64,000 nt of DNA, from assembly GCA_016191115.1 (NCBI GenBank), contig JACPPG010000020.1, positions 62,001 through 126,000 on the forward strand, written 5' to 3'. The stretch comes from Planctomycetia bacterium (GTDB lineage: Bacteria; Planctomycetota; Planctomycetia; Pirellulales; JACPPG01). The position numbers and the translations under genes were made by a program. Positions 55,999 to 64,000 of this stretch are shown in pieces (the stretch's first letter is position 1; every line of letters begins with the position of its first letter). Below the pieces are notes generated by a model, which saw only the letters and a program-made list of their open reading frames with translations, did not search any database and was not told the DNA's origin.

Positions 55999-58293
55999 AT
56001 GACGCCCCTGACAAATCGTGACGGCTTGATTGCCGCGATCGATTCCTCGATGACCCTGCACCCTTGCTCATCCCGAATCCGCGGCGGCCTTGTGGCTGCC
56101 GTTGTAGCCGCGATCGTAGGGCTCTTTCCGGGAGACGTCCCGGCGGATGAGCCGCGCCTCGCGATCGTCATCGGCCCGCAGGCGCCGGAGCTGGAGCGCT
56201 TCGCGGCCGGCCAGTTGAAGTCCATCCTCGAGCGATTGTACACGCTTCAAGTCGAGATCGCGACAAAAGCAACTGCCGCGTCGAACGTGCAAATCGTTCT
56301 CGGACAGCGCACGACCAATCCTCTCTTGCGCGACGCGCCGCGGCCGGCGGATGGACTGTCGGATCAGGGCCTGTTGCTCCGCACCGTCGCCGGGCCGACG
56401 CCGCGACTCTTCGTCGAAGGCGGCAGCCCCGCCGCCACGCTGTGGGCGACGTACGAGCTGGGCGAACGCCTGGGCGCGCGCTACTTGCACGACCGCGACG
56501 TGTATCCGGTGCAGAGCGCCTGGCCGGGCCTGCCCGAACTCGACGTCGTCATGGAACCCGACTTGGCGATCCGGTGCTGGCGACTGGTCAACGAACACGC
56601 GATGGGGCCGGTCTCCTGGAGCCTGCGGGAGAATCGCCGGTTCCTGCGGCAGATGGCCAAGATGAAGTTTAATCGCGTCCGGGTGCAACTGTGGCCTGCT
56701 CAGCCCTTCGTTCAATACACGCTCCGCGGCATGGCCAAGCCCAAGGGGACGATTTACTTCGGACACCACTTTCCCATCGACGACGACACGATCGGGAAAG
56801 GAAAGCTGGGAAGTGGGGCCGAATTCACAAACCCCGAATTCGTCGGCGCCGAGTCGGCCGACGAGTTGCACCGCCGGGCCGTGCGACTCGTTCGCGGCAT
56901 ATTCGACGAAGCGCGGCAACTGGGCATGGAAACGGCGCTGGCGTTCGTCCCCGCCGAGTGGCCTAAAGAGTTCCAGGCCGTGCTGCCGGGCACCCAAATC
57001 GTCGACATGGACGGCGGGTCGCTGACGATCGAGCCGGGGCCGAATCAGTCGATCGATGATCCCCTGCTGCGCGAGGCAACGGCCACGGTGATCCGCGCTT
57101 ACGTGCAAACCTATCCCGAGGTTGACTACTTGATTCTGTCCATGCCCGAGCACGGGCATTGGGCCGGCCAGGCTCAAGAGGCGTATCGCCGGTTGATCGC
57201 AGCCCACAATGTCCGCGGCGTCGACGAGTTCGCCGCATTATGCGCCCAGGCGCGCAATCGCACGACCTATCCGGGAGGCGGGGCGCGTGTCGAACGACAA
57301 CTCAAGAGCGATCTCAGCTCGCTCTGGTTTCTCGATTCCCTTGTGCGCGAGCAGGGCTTGCTGAAGCGGCCGGGAGGCGGACCGGACATCAAGCTCATCT
57401 ACGACGGCCTGGTCGACGAGCTGGTTCCACTTGTCGCCCACGTCGCGCCTCCGGGATCGCAAACCGTCAGCTTTATCGACTATACGGCTAGCCGGCAGCT
57501 TGCGCGCCGCGATTTGATCGAACGCGTCCCTCCCAAGGACGTCCCGGCCGCTTTGATCTTCACGCTGGCAGACGACAACGTCGGCGTGTTGCCGCAACTG
57601 GCGACCGGCTCGCTCGACGAGCTCATGCGCCTGTTGCGAAAGCATCGATGGGCCGGTTTTTACACGCGCTATTGGACGATCGGCGAATTAGACCCTGCCA
57701 TTCATTTCCTGGCCCGCGGCAGTTGGGACGCCTCGCTGACGCCGCGGCAGGCGTACGCCGATCAAGTTGGGCACGTCTGCGGCCCGGACGCGGTCGAGCC
57801 CGCGCTCACCGCGTTCGCGATCGTCGAGCAAATCACGTTGCGCCTCGATCAACACGGCCTGGGTCTCGGCTTTCCCGTGCCCGATATGATGACCAAGCAC
57901 TTTCAGGCCGGCGGCTTGCCGAAAGACATCCTGCAAGACCGCGAATCGTATCGGGAAGCGCTGCGGTTGATCGAGCGGGCTCACGCAATCTGCCGCCCGG
58001 AAGGACGCGACTACACTCGCTATTTCGTCAATCGTCTGCGTTTTGCCGTCCGCTACTTGGACGCGGCAGAATCGTTTGGCGGCGCGTCCCTCGCGCTCAA
58101 GGAGGGGCGCAACCGGGAAGCGCTCGATCGGATCGACGTCGCATGCGCCGCCATCCGCGAAGCGCTAGAGGCGTATGCTCTCGTCGCGCGCGACCACGGG
58201 GACCTGGGCTCAATCGCCGTCATGAATGAGTACTGCTACCGACCGATTCGCGACAAACGCAACGAGATACGAGTCATCGCCGCCGGACGCTAG
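55999..58293 (+). CDS. Large secreted hydrolase-like protein
   Basis: A 764-residue exported protein. After a signal-like segment (about 29-48) residues ~50-180 resemble the N-terminal domain of GH67/GH20-type enzymes (IVIGPQAPELERFAAGQLKSILERLY, ELGERLGARYLHDRDVYP), followed by a barrel-like region (MAKMKFNRVRVQLWP, YPEVDYLILSMPEHGHW) and a helical C-terminal third. I infer an alpha-glucuronidase- or hexosaminidase-like enzyme, but catalytic acids cannot be assigned by eye. Start uncertain: ATG 55999 or 56050. Confidence 0.8.
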   Translation: MTPLTNRDGLIAAIDSSMTLHPCSSRIRGGLVAAVVAAIVGLFPGDVPADEPRLAIVIGPQAPELERFAAGQLKSILERLYTLQVEIATKATAASNVQIVLGQRTTNPLLRDAPRPADGLSDQGLLLRTVAGPTPRLFVEGGSPAATLWATYELGERLGARYLHDRDVYPVQSAWPGLPELDVVMEPDLAIRCWRLVNEHAMGPVSWSLRENRRFLRQMAKMKFNRVRVQLWPAQPFVQYTLRGMAKPKGTIYFGHHFPIDDDTIGKGKLGSGAEFTNPEFVGAESADELHRRAVRLVRGIFDEARQLGMETALAFVPAEWPKEFQAVLPGTQIVDMDGGSLTIEPGPNQSIDDPLLREATATVIRAYVQTYPEVDYLILSMPEHGHWAGQAQEAYRRLIAAHNVRGVDEFAALCAQARNRTTYPGGGARVERQLKSDLSSLWFLDSLVREQGLLKRPGGGPDIKLIYDGLVDELVPLVAHVAPPGSQTVSFIDYTASRQLARRDLIERVPPKDVPAALIFTLADDNVGVLPQLATGSLDELMRLLRKHRWAGFYTRYWTIGELDPAIHFLARGSWDASLTPRQAYADQVGHVCGPDAVEPALTAFAIVEQITLRLDQHGLGLGFPVPDMMTKHFQAGGLPKDILQDRESYREALRLIERAHAICRPEGRDYTRYFVNRLRFAVRYLDAAESFGGASLALKEGRNREALDRIDVACAAIREALEAYALVARDHGDLGSIAVMNEYCYRPIRDKRNEIRVIAAGR

Positions 58294-58302
58294 AGCGATC
58301 TT

Positions 58303-59181
58303 ATGTCGCCAGACCAGGAACTTGAAAATTCGCCGGAGATCGGCGCCGCCGTACCGGCTCCATGGACGGTCTTGGCATTCGGCATCGTGTCGCCCGAGGG
58401 ACCGGCCGTGGACCGCTCAGGCAACGTCTTCCTGGTGAGCCGATGGACTGGCCGGGTCGTCAAAGTCGATGCCTCCGGTCAAATTTCGGACGTCGTGCAT
58501 ACCAGAGGAAAACCGCAGTCAGTGGCCCTCCTCGAGTCGGGTGATCTGCTGCTGGCCGACTCCGTGAACCGCGCGCTCTGTCGGGTCACGCCCGACGGCC
58601 GTCTCACCACGGTCGCCGATTGCGTCGATGGACGACCGCTGCTTGGCCCGAACGATCTCCTGGTCGGTCCCAACAACCTGGTCTATATGACCGACCCGGG
58701 TTTGGACCTGGAAGCGCCAGGACAAGTGCTAATGATCGACCTCGGCGATGGCGAGGCAAGGGTGCTCGCCGAGGATTTACAGTTTCCCAACGGCATCACC
58801 GCGAGCGCCGATGCGCAGTGGCTGTTCGTGGCCGAAAGCTCTGGCCATCGCGTGTGGCGGTATCCGTTCCGCGACGCCGGCAGAAGCATAGGCGACGGCC
58901 AGATCTTCCATCAGTTCGATGGTCATGCTCCCGATGGCATCGCGCTGGACGCGGACGCCAACTTGCTCGTGGCGTTGTGCGGCGCGGGCATGCTGGCCGT
59001 GCTTTCGCCCGCCGGCGAATGGATCGACTCGGTTCCCACCGGTGGACTTAAGTGCACGAACTGCGTTTTCGGCGGCGCCGATTTCCAAACCTTGTACCTG
59101 ACAGAAGACCATCAACAGGCGCTCCTGTGCATGCGTTGGATTCGGCCAGGGCAACGACAGTTTTCGCGCAGCCTTTGCTAG
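58303..59181 (+). CDS. SMP-30/gluconolactonase-like protein
   Basis: A 292-residue cytoplasmic six-blade propeller of the SGL family. Metal ligands fit the family: Glu32 (PEGPAVD), Asn117 (GPNDLL), Asn163 (FPNGIT) and Asp211 (PDGIALD), plus the tail CTNCVFGG. These enzymes open sugar lactones made by sugar dehydrogenases. It starts nine bases after the previous gene and precedes the transporter and dehydratase, which supports a place in an oxidative sugar-acid pathway. Confidence 0.9.
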   Translation: MSPDQELENSPEIGAAVPAPWTVLAFGIVSPEGPAVDRSGNVFLVSRWTGRVVKVDASGQISDVVHTRGKPQSVALLESGDLLLADSVNRALCRVTPDGRLTTVADCVDGRPLLGPNDLLVGPNNLVYMTDPGLDLEAPGQVLMIDLGDGEARVLAEDLQFPNGITASADAQWLFVAESSGHRVWRYPFRDAGRSIGDGQIFHQFDGHAPDGIALDADANLLVALCGAGMLAVLSPAGEWIDSVPTGGLKCTNCVFGGADFQTLYLTEDHQQALLCMRWIRPGQRQFSRSLC

Positions 59182-59235
59182 CGACCGCGTAGTATCAACC
59201 CGGCCAGGGATTTCGAGCGATTCGGCGCGCCGCAC

Positions 59236-60609
59236 ATGCAGGAACCAGCAACCGATACATCGCTTGCAGGCACGGCGCGCCTGCCGGTAGTTGTGGCGGC
59301 GACGATCGTCACGATCTTCTATGCCGCGGCGCTCGACTATTCATTGCCGCTATTCATCGGCGCCCTGTCCACGGCCACCTCGGCCACCGGCGGTCCTCTT
59401 CCCGCCGACACGTGGAGCGTGTTGTGGAAGTACCAGCAAGCGATGTGGATCGTCGGCCCGTTCGCCGCCGGACTGCTCGCGCGGCGCTATGGCGAATGCA
59501 CGGTCTGGGGCTGGTCGTTGATCGGCGCCGCGATGATTCCGATCACCTTGGCGGTTCACCCGGCCCCGGATGTCTTCAGGCCTTTGGCACTTTGGCTGGG
59601 ATTGACGGGGGCGTTGAAGTGGATCGCGGGCGTCTCCCTGGCGCAGATGGTTCCCAACAAAAAAAAGGGTTTATCCAACGGGCTGATGATGGCCTCTCTG
59701 GGCCTGGGCAGCATCGCCGGTGCGATCGTCTGCCGCGGGTTGCTGTATCGCAAGGAATTGGCGGCCGTCGCCGACTCGAGCGGATTGGCCGCGTGCTTGC
59801 CGCGCTTGTTCAGCTTCACGCCCATGAGCAGCACGCCGGATTCAACGGACTTCGCGCCGATTTTCTGGCTATTAGCGGCGAGCACCGTCGCTTGTGGGGT
59901 TGTGGTTCGCTTGTGGGGACAGCGCCTGGGGCGCTTTCAAGATGCCGCGCCACCTGACTGGCAACAGAGCATTTCCGATATGCGAGCCCTGGCTCGGTGC
60001 GGCAAGTTCTGGGCATTGGTCCTCACGTTGTGCGTCCTTGGAGGGCCGGTCTTCGCCACGGCAAACCAATTCCTCCCCTATCGCGCGGAAGAGCTGGGGT
60101 TGAAGGTGGGGGCCGAAGACCACGGGTGGATGTGGCTGCAACTGTTGCGGACGCTGATGTGGATCCCTGGCGGCGCCGCCGTCGGGTTTGTGGCGGGCAA
60201 GCGAGCCCCAGGGCTTGCGGGTGTCGCAATGCTCGCGACATTCTCGCTGACCGCACTCTCCATCGGGGCAAGCCAGGTCGCCATCCAATTGTTCGCCTCC
60301 GTGGCCTTGTTCGAATTCTCGCGACAGTTCATGCGCTGGTCCCATTCCGGCTACCTTGCCGAGCATCTTCCGGAAAACCTGCGCGCCGCGGCGATCGGCT
60401 GTTCGATCACCTTCACCGGCATTGGCGCAACGGTCGCCAGTTGGACTGCCGACTATCTGTGGAGTCCAATCGCCGCCGGATTCCGTTCGTCCACCCCGTT
60501 CCTTGCGGCCGCGCTCGTGGGCCTGACGGGGAGCGCGATACTGCTCGTCTACGATTGGTTTCGGCCGATTCGCTACACCCGACCGCGCACTCCCCCGCTC
60601 GAACCATGA
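59236..60609 (+). CDS. MFS transporter, probably sugar or sugar acid
   Basis: A 457-residue inner-membrane protein with about 12 hydrophobic segments. The loop between segments 2 and 3 has GLLARRYGECTVWGWSL, the usual MFS position for a Gly/Arg-rich motif, and VPNKKKGLSNGLMMASLGLGSIAGAI resembles segment 5 of sugar-permease members. Its stop overlaps the dehydratase start as ATGA, so the two act together; the cargo is likely the sugar or acid that the neighbouring enzymes process. Confidence 0.9.
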   Translation: MQEPATDTSLAGTARLPVVVAATIVTIFYAAALDYSLPLFIGALSTATSATGGPLPADTWSVLWKYQQAMWIVGPFAAGLLARRYGECTVWGWSLIGAAMIPITLAVHPAPDVFRPLALWLGLTGALKWIAGVSLAQMVPNKKKGLSNGLMMASLGLGSIAGAIVCRGLLYRKELAAVADSSGLAACLPRLFSFTPMSSTPDSTDFAPIFWLLAASTVACGVVVRLWGQRLGRFQDAAPPDWQQSISDMRALARCGKFWALVLTLCVLGGPVFATANQFLPYRAEELGLKVGAEDHGWMWLQLLRTLMWIPGGAAVGFVAGKRAPGLAGVAMLATFSLTALSIGASQVAIQLFASVALFEFSRQFMRWSHSGYLAEHLPENLRAAAIGCSITFTGIGATVASWTADYLWSPIAAGFRSSTPFLAAALVGLTGSAILLVYDWFRPIRYTRPRTPPLEP

Positions 60610-61760
60610 AAATCACCGACGTTCGCTGCCACGTGATGGGCGTCCCCACGCCCGATGGAAACGAGACGCGGCGGAATTGGATATTCGTGTTCGTCGACAC
60701 CGACGCCGGGATCTCGGGCCTTGGCGAGGCCACCACCGAGTGGCACGAGCTGGCCGTCGCCGCCATGGTCAAGGAACATTTGCGACCGCGACTCATCGGG
60801 CAGGATCCCACGCACATCGAGCGCGTCTGGCAGTCCTTGCAGCGCGGTTTCTGGTGGCGCGGAGGCGTCGTTGCGGCTAGCGCCATTAGCGGCGTCGATC
60901 AAGCCCTTTGGGACATCGCGGGCAAGGCCTACGGCGTTCCCGTCTACAAGCTGTTGGGGGGGCCGGCGCGCGACAGCGTCCGCCTGTACGCGCGCGGCGA
61001 CCTCGGTCTGAGCAGCCTGATCGACGAAGCGCGGGCCGCCGTCGCCGAGGGCTTCGACGCGTTCAAGGCGGGACCGGGCCGAATGCTGCAACCTTTTGAC
61101 GACCGGCGGCAGGTCGACGTGACCTTGGCCGAGTATCGCCATCTGCGCGAGGCGGTCGGGCCGGCAGTCGATCTGATCGTCGACTGCGGCGGCCTGTTTG
61201 GCCCACAAGCCGCCGCTCGGCTCGTGGCAGGCCTGCGCGAGCTCGAGCTGTTGTTCGTCGAAGAGCCGATCAATGCCGACCTGCCGTCGCCGCTCGCCGC
61301 GCTCAAGCGGGCATTTCCCGACGTCCGCATCGCGGCCGGCGAACGGCTGTGCACGCGGTGGGCGTTCCGCGAATGGCTGAGCGAGGGCGCCGTCGACGTC
61401 ATTCAAGCCGACGTGTCGCACACAGGCGGCATCAGTGAACTCATGAAGATCGCGCATTGCGCCGAGGTTTACAACGTCCTGATGGCACCTCACAGCCCCT
61501 ATGGCCCGGTGGCATTGGCCGCGAGCGCCCATGCATCGGCGGCCATGGCCAACTTCTTGATCCTCGAACACTGCCGATTGCGCCCCTGGTTCGACCAGGT
61601 GCAAAGATTCGGTCCCGTCCTTCACGGCGGACACTTCCTGCTGGACGACCGACCTGGCTTGGGCGTGGAGCTCGATTTGGCGCTGATCGAGCGGCACCCC
61701 TACCGGCCGCTGCCGCCGCGGACTTACATGGATCGGTGGGGCGCTATGCCGCCCATATGA
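60606..61760 (+). CDS. Enolase-superfamily sugar-acid dehydratase-like protein
   Basis: A 384-residue member of the mandelate racemase/muconate lactonizing enzyme group. Lid domain 1-120, barrel after. Metal ligands: Asp193 (IVDCGG), Glu219 or Glu220 (VEEP) and Glu246 (AAGERL); Asp269 and His296 (APHSPYGPV) form the acid-base dyad. In D-galactonate dehydratase the first ligand motif is Asp-x-His; here it is Asp-Cys-Gly, so the second general base is missing and the substrate is probably different. Last gene of the long transcript. Confidence 0.9.
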   Translation: MKITDVRCHVMGVPTPDGNETRRNWIFVFVDTDAGISGLGEATTEWHELAVAAMVKEHLRPRLIGQDPTHIERVWQSLQRGFWWRGGVVAASAISGVDQALWDIAGKAYGVPVYKLLGGPARDSVRLYARGDLGLSSLIDEARAAVAEGFDAFKAGPGRMLQPFDDRRQVDVTLAEYRHLREAVGPAVDLIVDCGGLFGPQAAARLVAGLRELELLFVEEPINADLPSPLAALKRAFPDVRIAAGERLCTRWAFREWLSEGAVDVIQADVSHTGGISELMKIAHCAEVYNVLMAPHSPYGPVALAASAHASAAMANFLILEHCRLRPWFDQVQRFGPVLHGGHFLLDDRPGLGVELDLALIERHPYRPLPPRTYMDRWGAMPPI

Positions 61761-61789
61761 GATGCCGGTCCGGGGACAGAAACAAAACG

Positions 61790-61840
61790 CAGTCAGTCCC
61801 CTCGGCCAAGCTTGCTGCGCTGGCCGAGGGGCGCTGACTG
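61790..61840. terminator. Large hairpin between convergent genes
   Basis: Outer arms CAGTCAG/CTGACTG and inner arms CCCCTCGGCCA/TGGCCGAGGGG enclose a 12-base loop. It sits between the ends of two convergent genes and probably stops transcription both ways, though there is no T-run. A GGGGAC at 61772-61777 pairs with the GTCCCC at 61796-61801, resembling the REP-like hairpin at 16805. Confidence 0.65.
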
Positions 61841-61886
61841 GTGGTGCTGGGGCCGCTTGTTCCTAAGGTGATCGATGGCCGCGCCG

Positions 61887-63026
61887 CTAGCTGCGCGACA
61901 GGCGGGAGAATCGACGCCACAGCCCGCTGCCGGCCACGACTGCCAGTGCCAGGGCCGCCGGTCCGGCCGTTGCCGGTTCAGGCACGGCGACGCCTGCGCC
62001 GCTGCCGGCGCCGAGCGTGTTGAGATAGTGGGCAGCGATCATCTGGATGTCGGACACGTCGACAATGCCGTCGTAGTTGGTGTCGGCCAGCAGGCTGTTT
62101 TGCAAGTAGTTCGCCGCAACCTGCTGGATGTCTGAGACGTCGACGATCCCATCGTTGTTCGCGTCGCCGGCGAGCTGGTTCTTGTAAAGGATCGTGCCGT
62201 TGACCGGCGTCACGCTGGCGCCGACGAGATGGAACTGAAGCGACAGGTCCTTTGTCGCGCCGGTCGTAAAGGGGGAACCGAGCGCCTGATAGCGGGTGGG
62301 TGACAATGTGGTGGAACTCGTGAGATTGAGTTCCGAAATGGCCGTGGTAGACGGTGATACCGATTCCCAGCCGGCCACGCTGTGGGCGGCGAATCCGCTG
62401 AATCCAGCCGGATTCAGGCTGCCGGCCGCCGAGCGAACTGTGTAAGCATCGAAACCGAACGATTGCGACGTTTCTTGGTTCAGAAGCACGGTCTTCGTGC
62501 TTTCGATCGAATTGCTGTTATTCGTGAGCAGGCTAATCACCTGGACCTGAAGGCCGCCGGCGTACACGATGGGTCCCGGATTCACGGCAACCTCCGATCC
62601 GCCACCGGCCGGGGCGGAATAGCCCCAGCTCAAATCCTGCGTCCCCCCCGCCACGAACGCATTTCCGAGGTTCAGGCTGCCGAGCGCAGAGAGGGACGTC
62701 GCGCCCGTGAGGTTCAGCTCGCTCAACGCGGTAACGGTGGGCGACACTTCCTGCCATCCGCTCAGACCCTGGTCCGCGAGGCTCTTCCACCCGGCCCCCG
62801 GTGTATGACTGGGATTGGGCACTAACTTGCCCGACGGTGACGTGATCTGGTAGCCATCGAGCGACAGCGTGCTCGACGCCGAGGAATTCCGGATCGTCAC
62901 CACTCCCGAGAAAGGGTTGACCGACAGCGTGAAAAGCTGCGCCCGCGCGGGGTTTCCCGACGCGGCCAGAATCGCGCAAACGATGCTCGACGCGCCCACC
63001 AGTTGCCTGCTAAACCGTGACATCAT
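61887..63026 (-). CDS. PEP-CTERM protein with dockerin-like repeats and duplicated beta domain
   Basis: A 379-residue exported protein. Signal peptide (about 1-30), then two related beta domains (about 31-165 and 166-295): both contain a Trp-x-x-Val-Ser-Pro-Thr/Ser-x-Thr stretch and ELNL(T)...LG(S)...DLS. Two dockerin-like repeats follow (GDANNDGIVDVSDIQQVAANYL, DTNYDGIVDVSDIQMIAAHYL), then PEP-CTERM (VPEPATAG ... WRRFSR). ATG 63026 has AGGAG six bases upstream. Driven by promoter P3. Confidence 0.88.
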   Translation of the reverse strand: MMSRFSRQLVGASSIVCAILAASGNPARAQLFTLSVNPFSGVVTIRNSSASSTLSLDGYQITSPSGKLVPNPSHTPGAGWKSLADQGLSGWQEVSPTVTALSELNLTGATSLSALGSLNLGNAFVAGGTQDLSWGYSAPAGGGSEVAVNPGPIVYAGGLQVQVISLLTNNSNSIESTKTVLLNQETSQSFGFDAYTVRSAAGSLNPAGFSGFAAHSVAGWESVSPSTTAISELNLTSSTTLSPTRYQALGSPFTTGATKDLSLQFHLVGASVTPVNGTILYKNQLAGDANNDGIVDVSDIQQVAANYLQNSLLADTNYDGIVDVSDIQMIAAHYLNTLGAGSGAGVAVPEPATAGPAALALAVVAGSGLWRRFSRLSRS

Positions 63027-63620
63027 GGAAGTCTCCTGAACGTGGGCGGCGGTGCCCTCAACTTTCGACGGTCGTAGACGAGCCAAAGGGCCTCGCGATG
63101 ACGGCAACTTGTGAAACGGGCGCTTAAAAAAAGCGCGCGCCGCGCCGTGAGTCGCAACGCCAGCGCCTATTATTAACGATATTCGATCATATTGTCAAGC
63201 ACCGTGGTCGCGCAAATCGCGCTTCCCGTCTCACCGCCGGCGGGCCCTCGAACCCGGAACGGTCGGCGGTCGAGACCCTCCGCAAAGAGCCGCCGGACTG
63301 GCGCGAAAATTAGTGATTTTTGCACGAAAATGGTCTCCCTGCCCGCCTTCCCCCGGGCTCCGGCACGGCCGTTCGGGCACGGGCAACCGTTGCCCCCCGC
63401 GGCGGAAGATTGTGAAGAAAAGAGGCCGCGGAGACTTTCATTTTTGTTCGATTATTGGCAGAATGATTTGGGGCCAGGGCCGTTCGCATTCGGGGGAGCC
63501 CCCGGCTCGTTTGCGACGGCAAGGGGGAAATCGGAAACAGAAGTTGCCGCCGCGCCAAACGCCGGGAACCCCATCCCGGCGTCCGGACGGCCTGCCTCGG
63601 CACGACGACCCACCATCGGC
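63027..63620. other. Intergenic with promoter P3
   Basis: About 590 bases. Contains P3 (63169-63198) about 145 bases upstream of the dockerin/PEP-CTERM start, and GC-rich sequence up to the ROK remnant. No other gene is supported. Confidence 0.6.
63169..63198 (-). promoter_or_regulatory. Promoter P3 with operator-like spacer
   Basis: On the minus strand: TTGACA (63198-63193), 17-base spacer ATATGATCGAATATCGT, TAATAA (63175-63170). The spacer matches P2 at 12 of 17 positions, including the end blocks ATATG and CGT, and has a shorter dyad CGA-ATA-TCG. Like P1 and P2 it drives a PEP-CTERM gene. Confidence 0.68.
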
Positions 63621-63927
63621 ATGGACAGTCTCTCTTGCAAACATGTGCTCGAGCTTATCCGCTCGGGACGGGCGCAGACTCAGGCACAGTTGCTCGCGGG
63701 CGCACATCGACGGCGAAGTCGGCCACATCGTGGTCGAAGGATACGTGTTTCGCGATCCTCCGACGCTGTTGCACCGCTTGTGGCTTGCCGCGGATGCCTG
63801 GTTCCGGCCCGGCGGCGCCGAACTGGTGAAACTGACGCAAGCCATGCTCGGCCCCCAGGGCAAGCTGCTTTCCTTGGTAGCGTTCGTGGCGGACAATCTG
63901 GCCGTGCGCGGAAAGCTGACGGGATGA
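63621..63927 (+). pseudogene. ROK-family regulator, internally deleted
   Basis: Starts like the ROK gene at 42469-43665 (MDSLSCKHVLELIRSGRAQTQ against its MDNLSDQQILDLIRSGRAETQ) and ends with its tail (GYVFRDPPTLLHRLWLAADAW, MLGPQGKLLSLVAFVADNL, GKLTG). Between them only GEVGHIVV remains of the ROK domain. The two parts lie in different frames. The missing part corresponds to about 290 residues, so it cannot be a working repressor. Confidence 0.85.
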
Positions 63928-63967
63928 GCGCCCCCGGCGCGCGATGCTGTCGAGGAACAGGCGACCC

Positions 63968-64000
63968 ATGACCAGTCCGACCACCAACCGTCTGGCGGAG
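63968..64000 (+). CDS. Start of a gene running off the window
   Basis: ATG at 63968 opens an 11-codon frame (MTSPTTNRLAE) that continues past the end of the window; GAGG-type purines lie about 13 bases upstream. Too short to identify. Confidence 0.3.
   Translation, partial: MTSPTTNRLAE

Noticed and set aside
63192..63971. A 259-codon plus-strand frame at the right end taken as one gene
   Set aside because: Only its part from 63621 resembles ROK, and similarity then continues in another frame; it is a remnant, not an intact protein.

Overview
This is high-GC DNA from a planctomycete, probably of the Pirellulales type. The evidence is content: two DUF1559 pilin-like proteins plus the 3' remnant of a third, a PSCyt/DUF1549/DUF1553 protein beside a DUF1501 protein, a DUF1598 protein, PEP-CTERM proteins with dockerin-like calcium repeats, a DUF1080 domain, a Cys-Pro-rich secreted protein and a giant RTX/cadherin-type surface protein. 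I saw no rRNA, tRNA, transposase, CRISPR array or prophage; without tools small RNA genes could be missed.

Layout. (1) 1-14646, all on the minus strand: in transcription order a DabA-DabB bicarbonate/CO2 uptake pair, a second NuoM-like antiporter subunit (ATGA overlaps join all three), a beta-carbonic anhydrase, a NarL-type regulator with its CHASE3-PAS histidine kinase, a SulP anion transporter, a universal stress protein and the start of GroEL. This looks like an inorganic-carbon module with stress functions. (2) 15.2-26 kb: housekeeping and accessory genes (DUF1559, PepSY-like lipoprotein, CrcB fluoride channel with DUF190, GH99-like and DUF1080 secreted enzymes, PlsC acyltransferase, isoprenylcysteine methyltransferase-like protein, TPR protein, serine hydrolase). 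Two copies of a 158-bp hairpin repeat lie in this stretch. (3) 26-41.4 kb: an ECF sigma factor with a membrane partner, then an eroding area with a segmental duplication (WD40 lipoprotein plus hydrolase 3' end), a giant surface-protein gene with damaged ends, a Cys-rich secreted protein, a DUF1598 protein, and a mosaic of broken genes at 40.47-41.36 kb.

(4) 41.4-64 kb: a probable carbohydrate-use locus. A ROK repressor and a D-2-hydroxyacid dehydrogenase are read leftward. Rightward come two tandem PEP-CTERM paralogues and then a run of tightly packed genes from 45412 to 61760: PhyH-type oxygenase, a PEP-CTERM glycosidase-like/sialidase-like fusion, DUF1559, PSCyt/DUF1549/DUF1553, DUF1501, a small lipoprotein, a large secreted hydrolase-like protein, an SMP-30 lactonase-like protein, an MFS transporter and an enolase-superfamily dehydratase. 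A convergent dockerin/PEP-CTERM gene and an internally deleted ROK paralogue close the locus. Three promoters in it share a -35 box, a 17-bp spacer with a CG-rich dyad and a -10 box, which suggests one regulon. The most likely job is uptake and oxidative, non-phosphorylating breakdown of a sugar released from an extracellular polymer: polymer cleavage outside, then lactonase and dehydratase inside. The DapA-type aldolase expected for the last step survives only as a 5' fragment.
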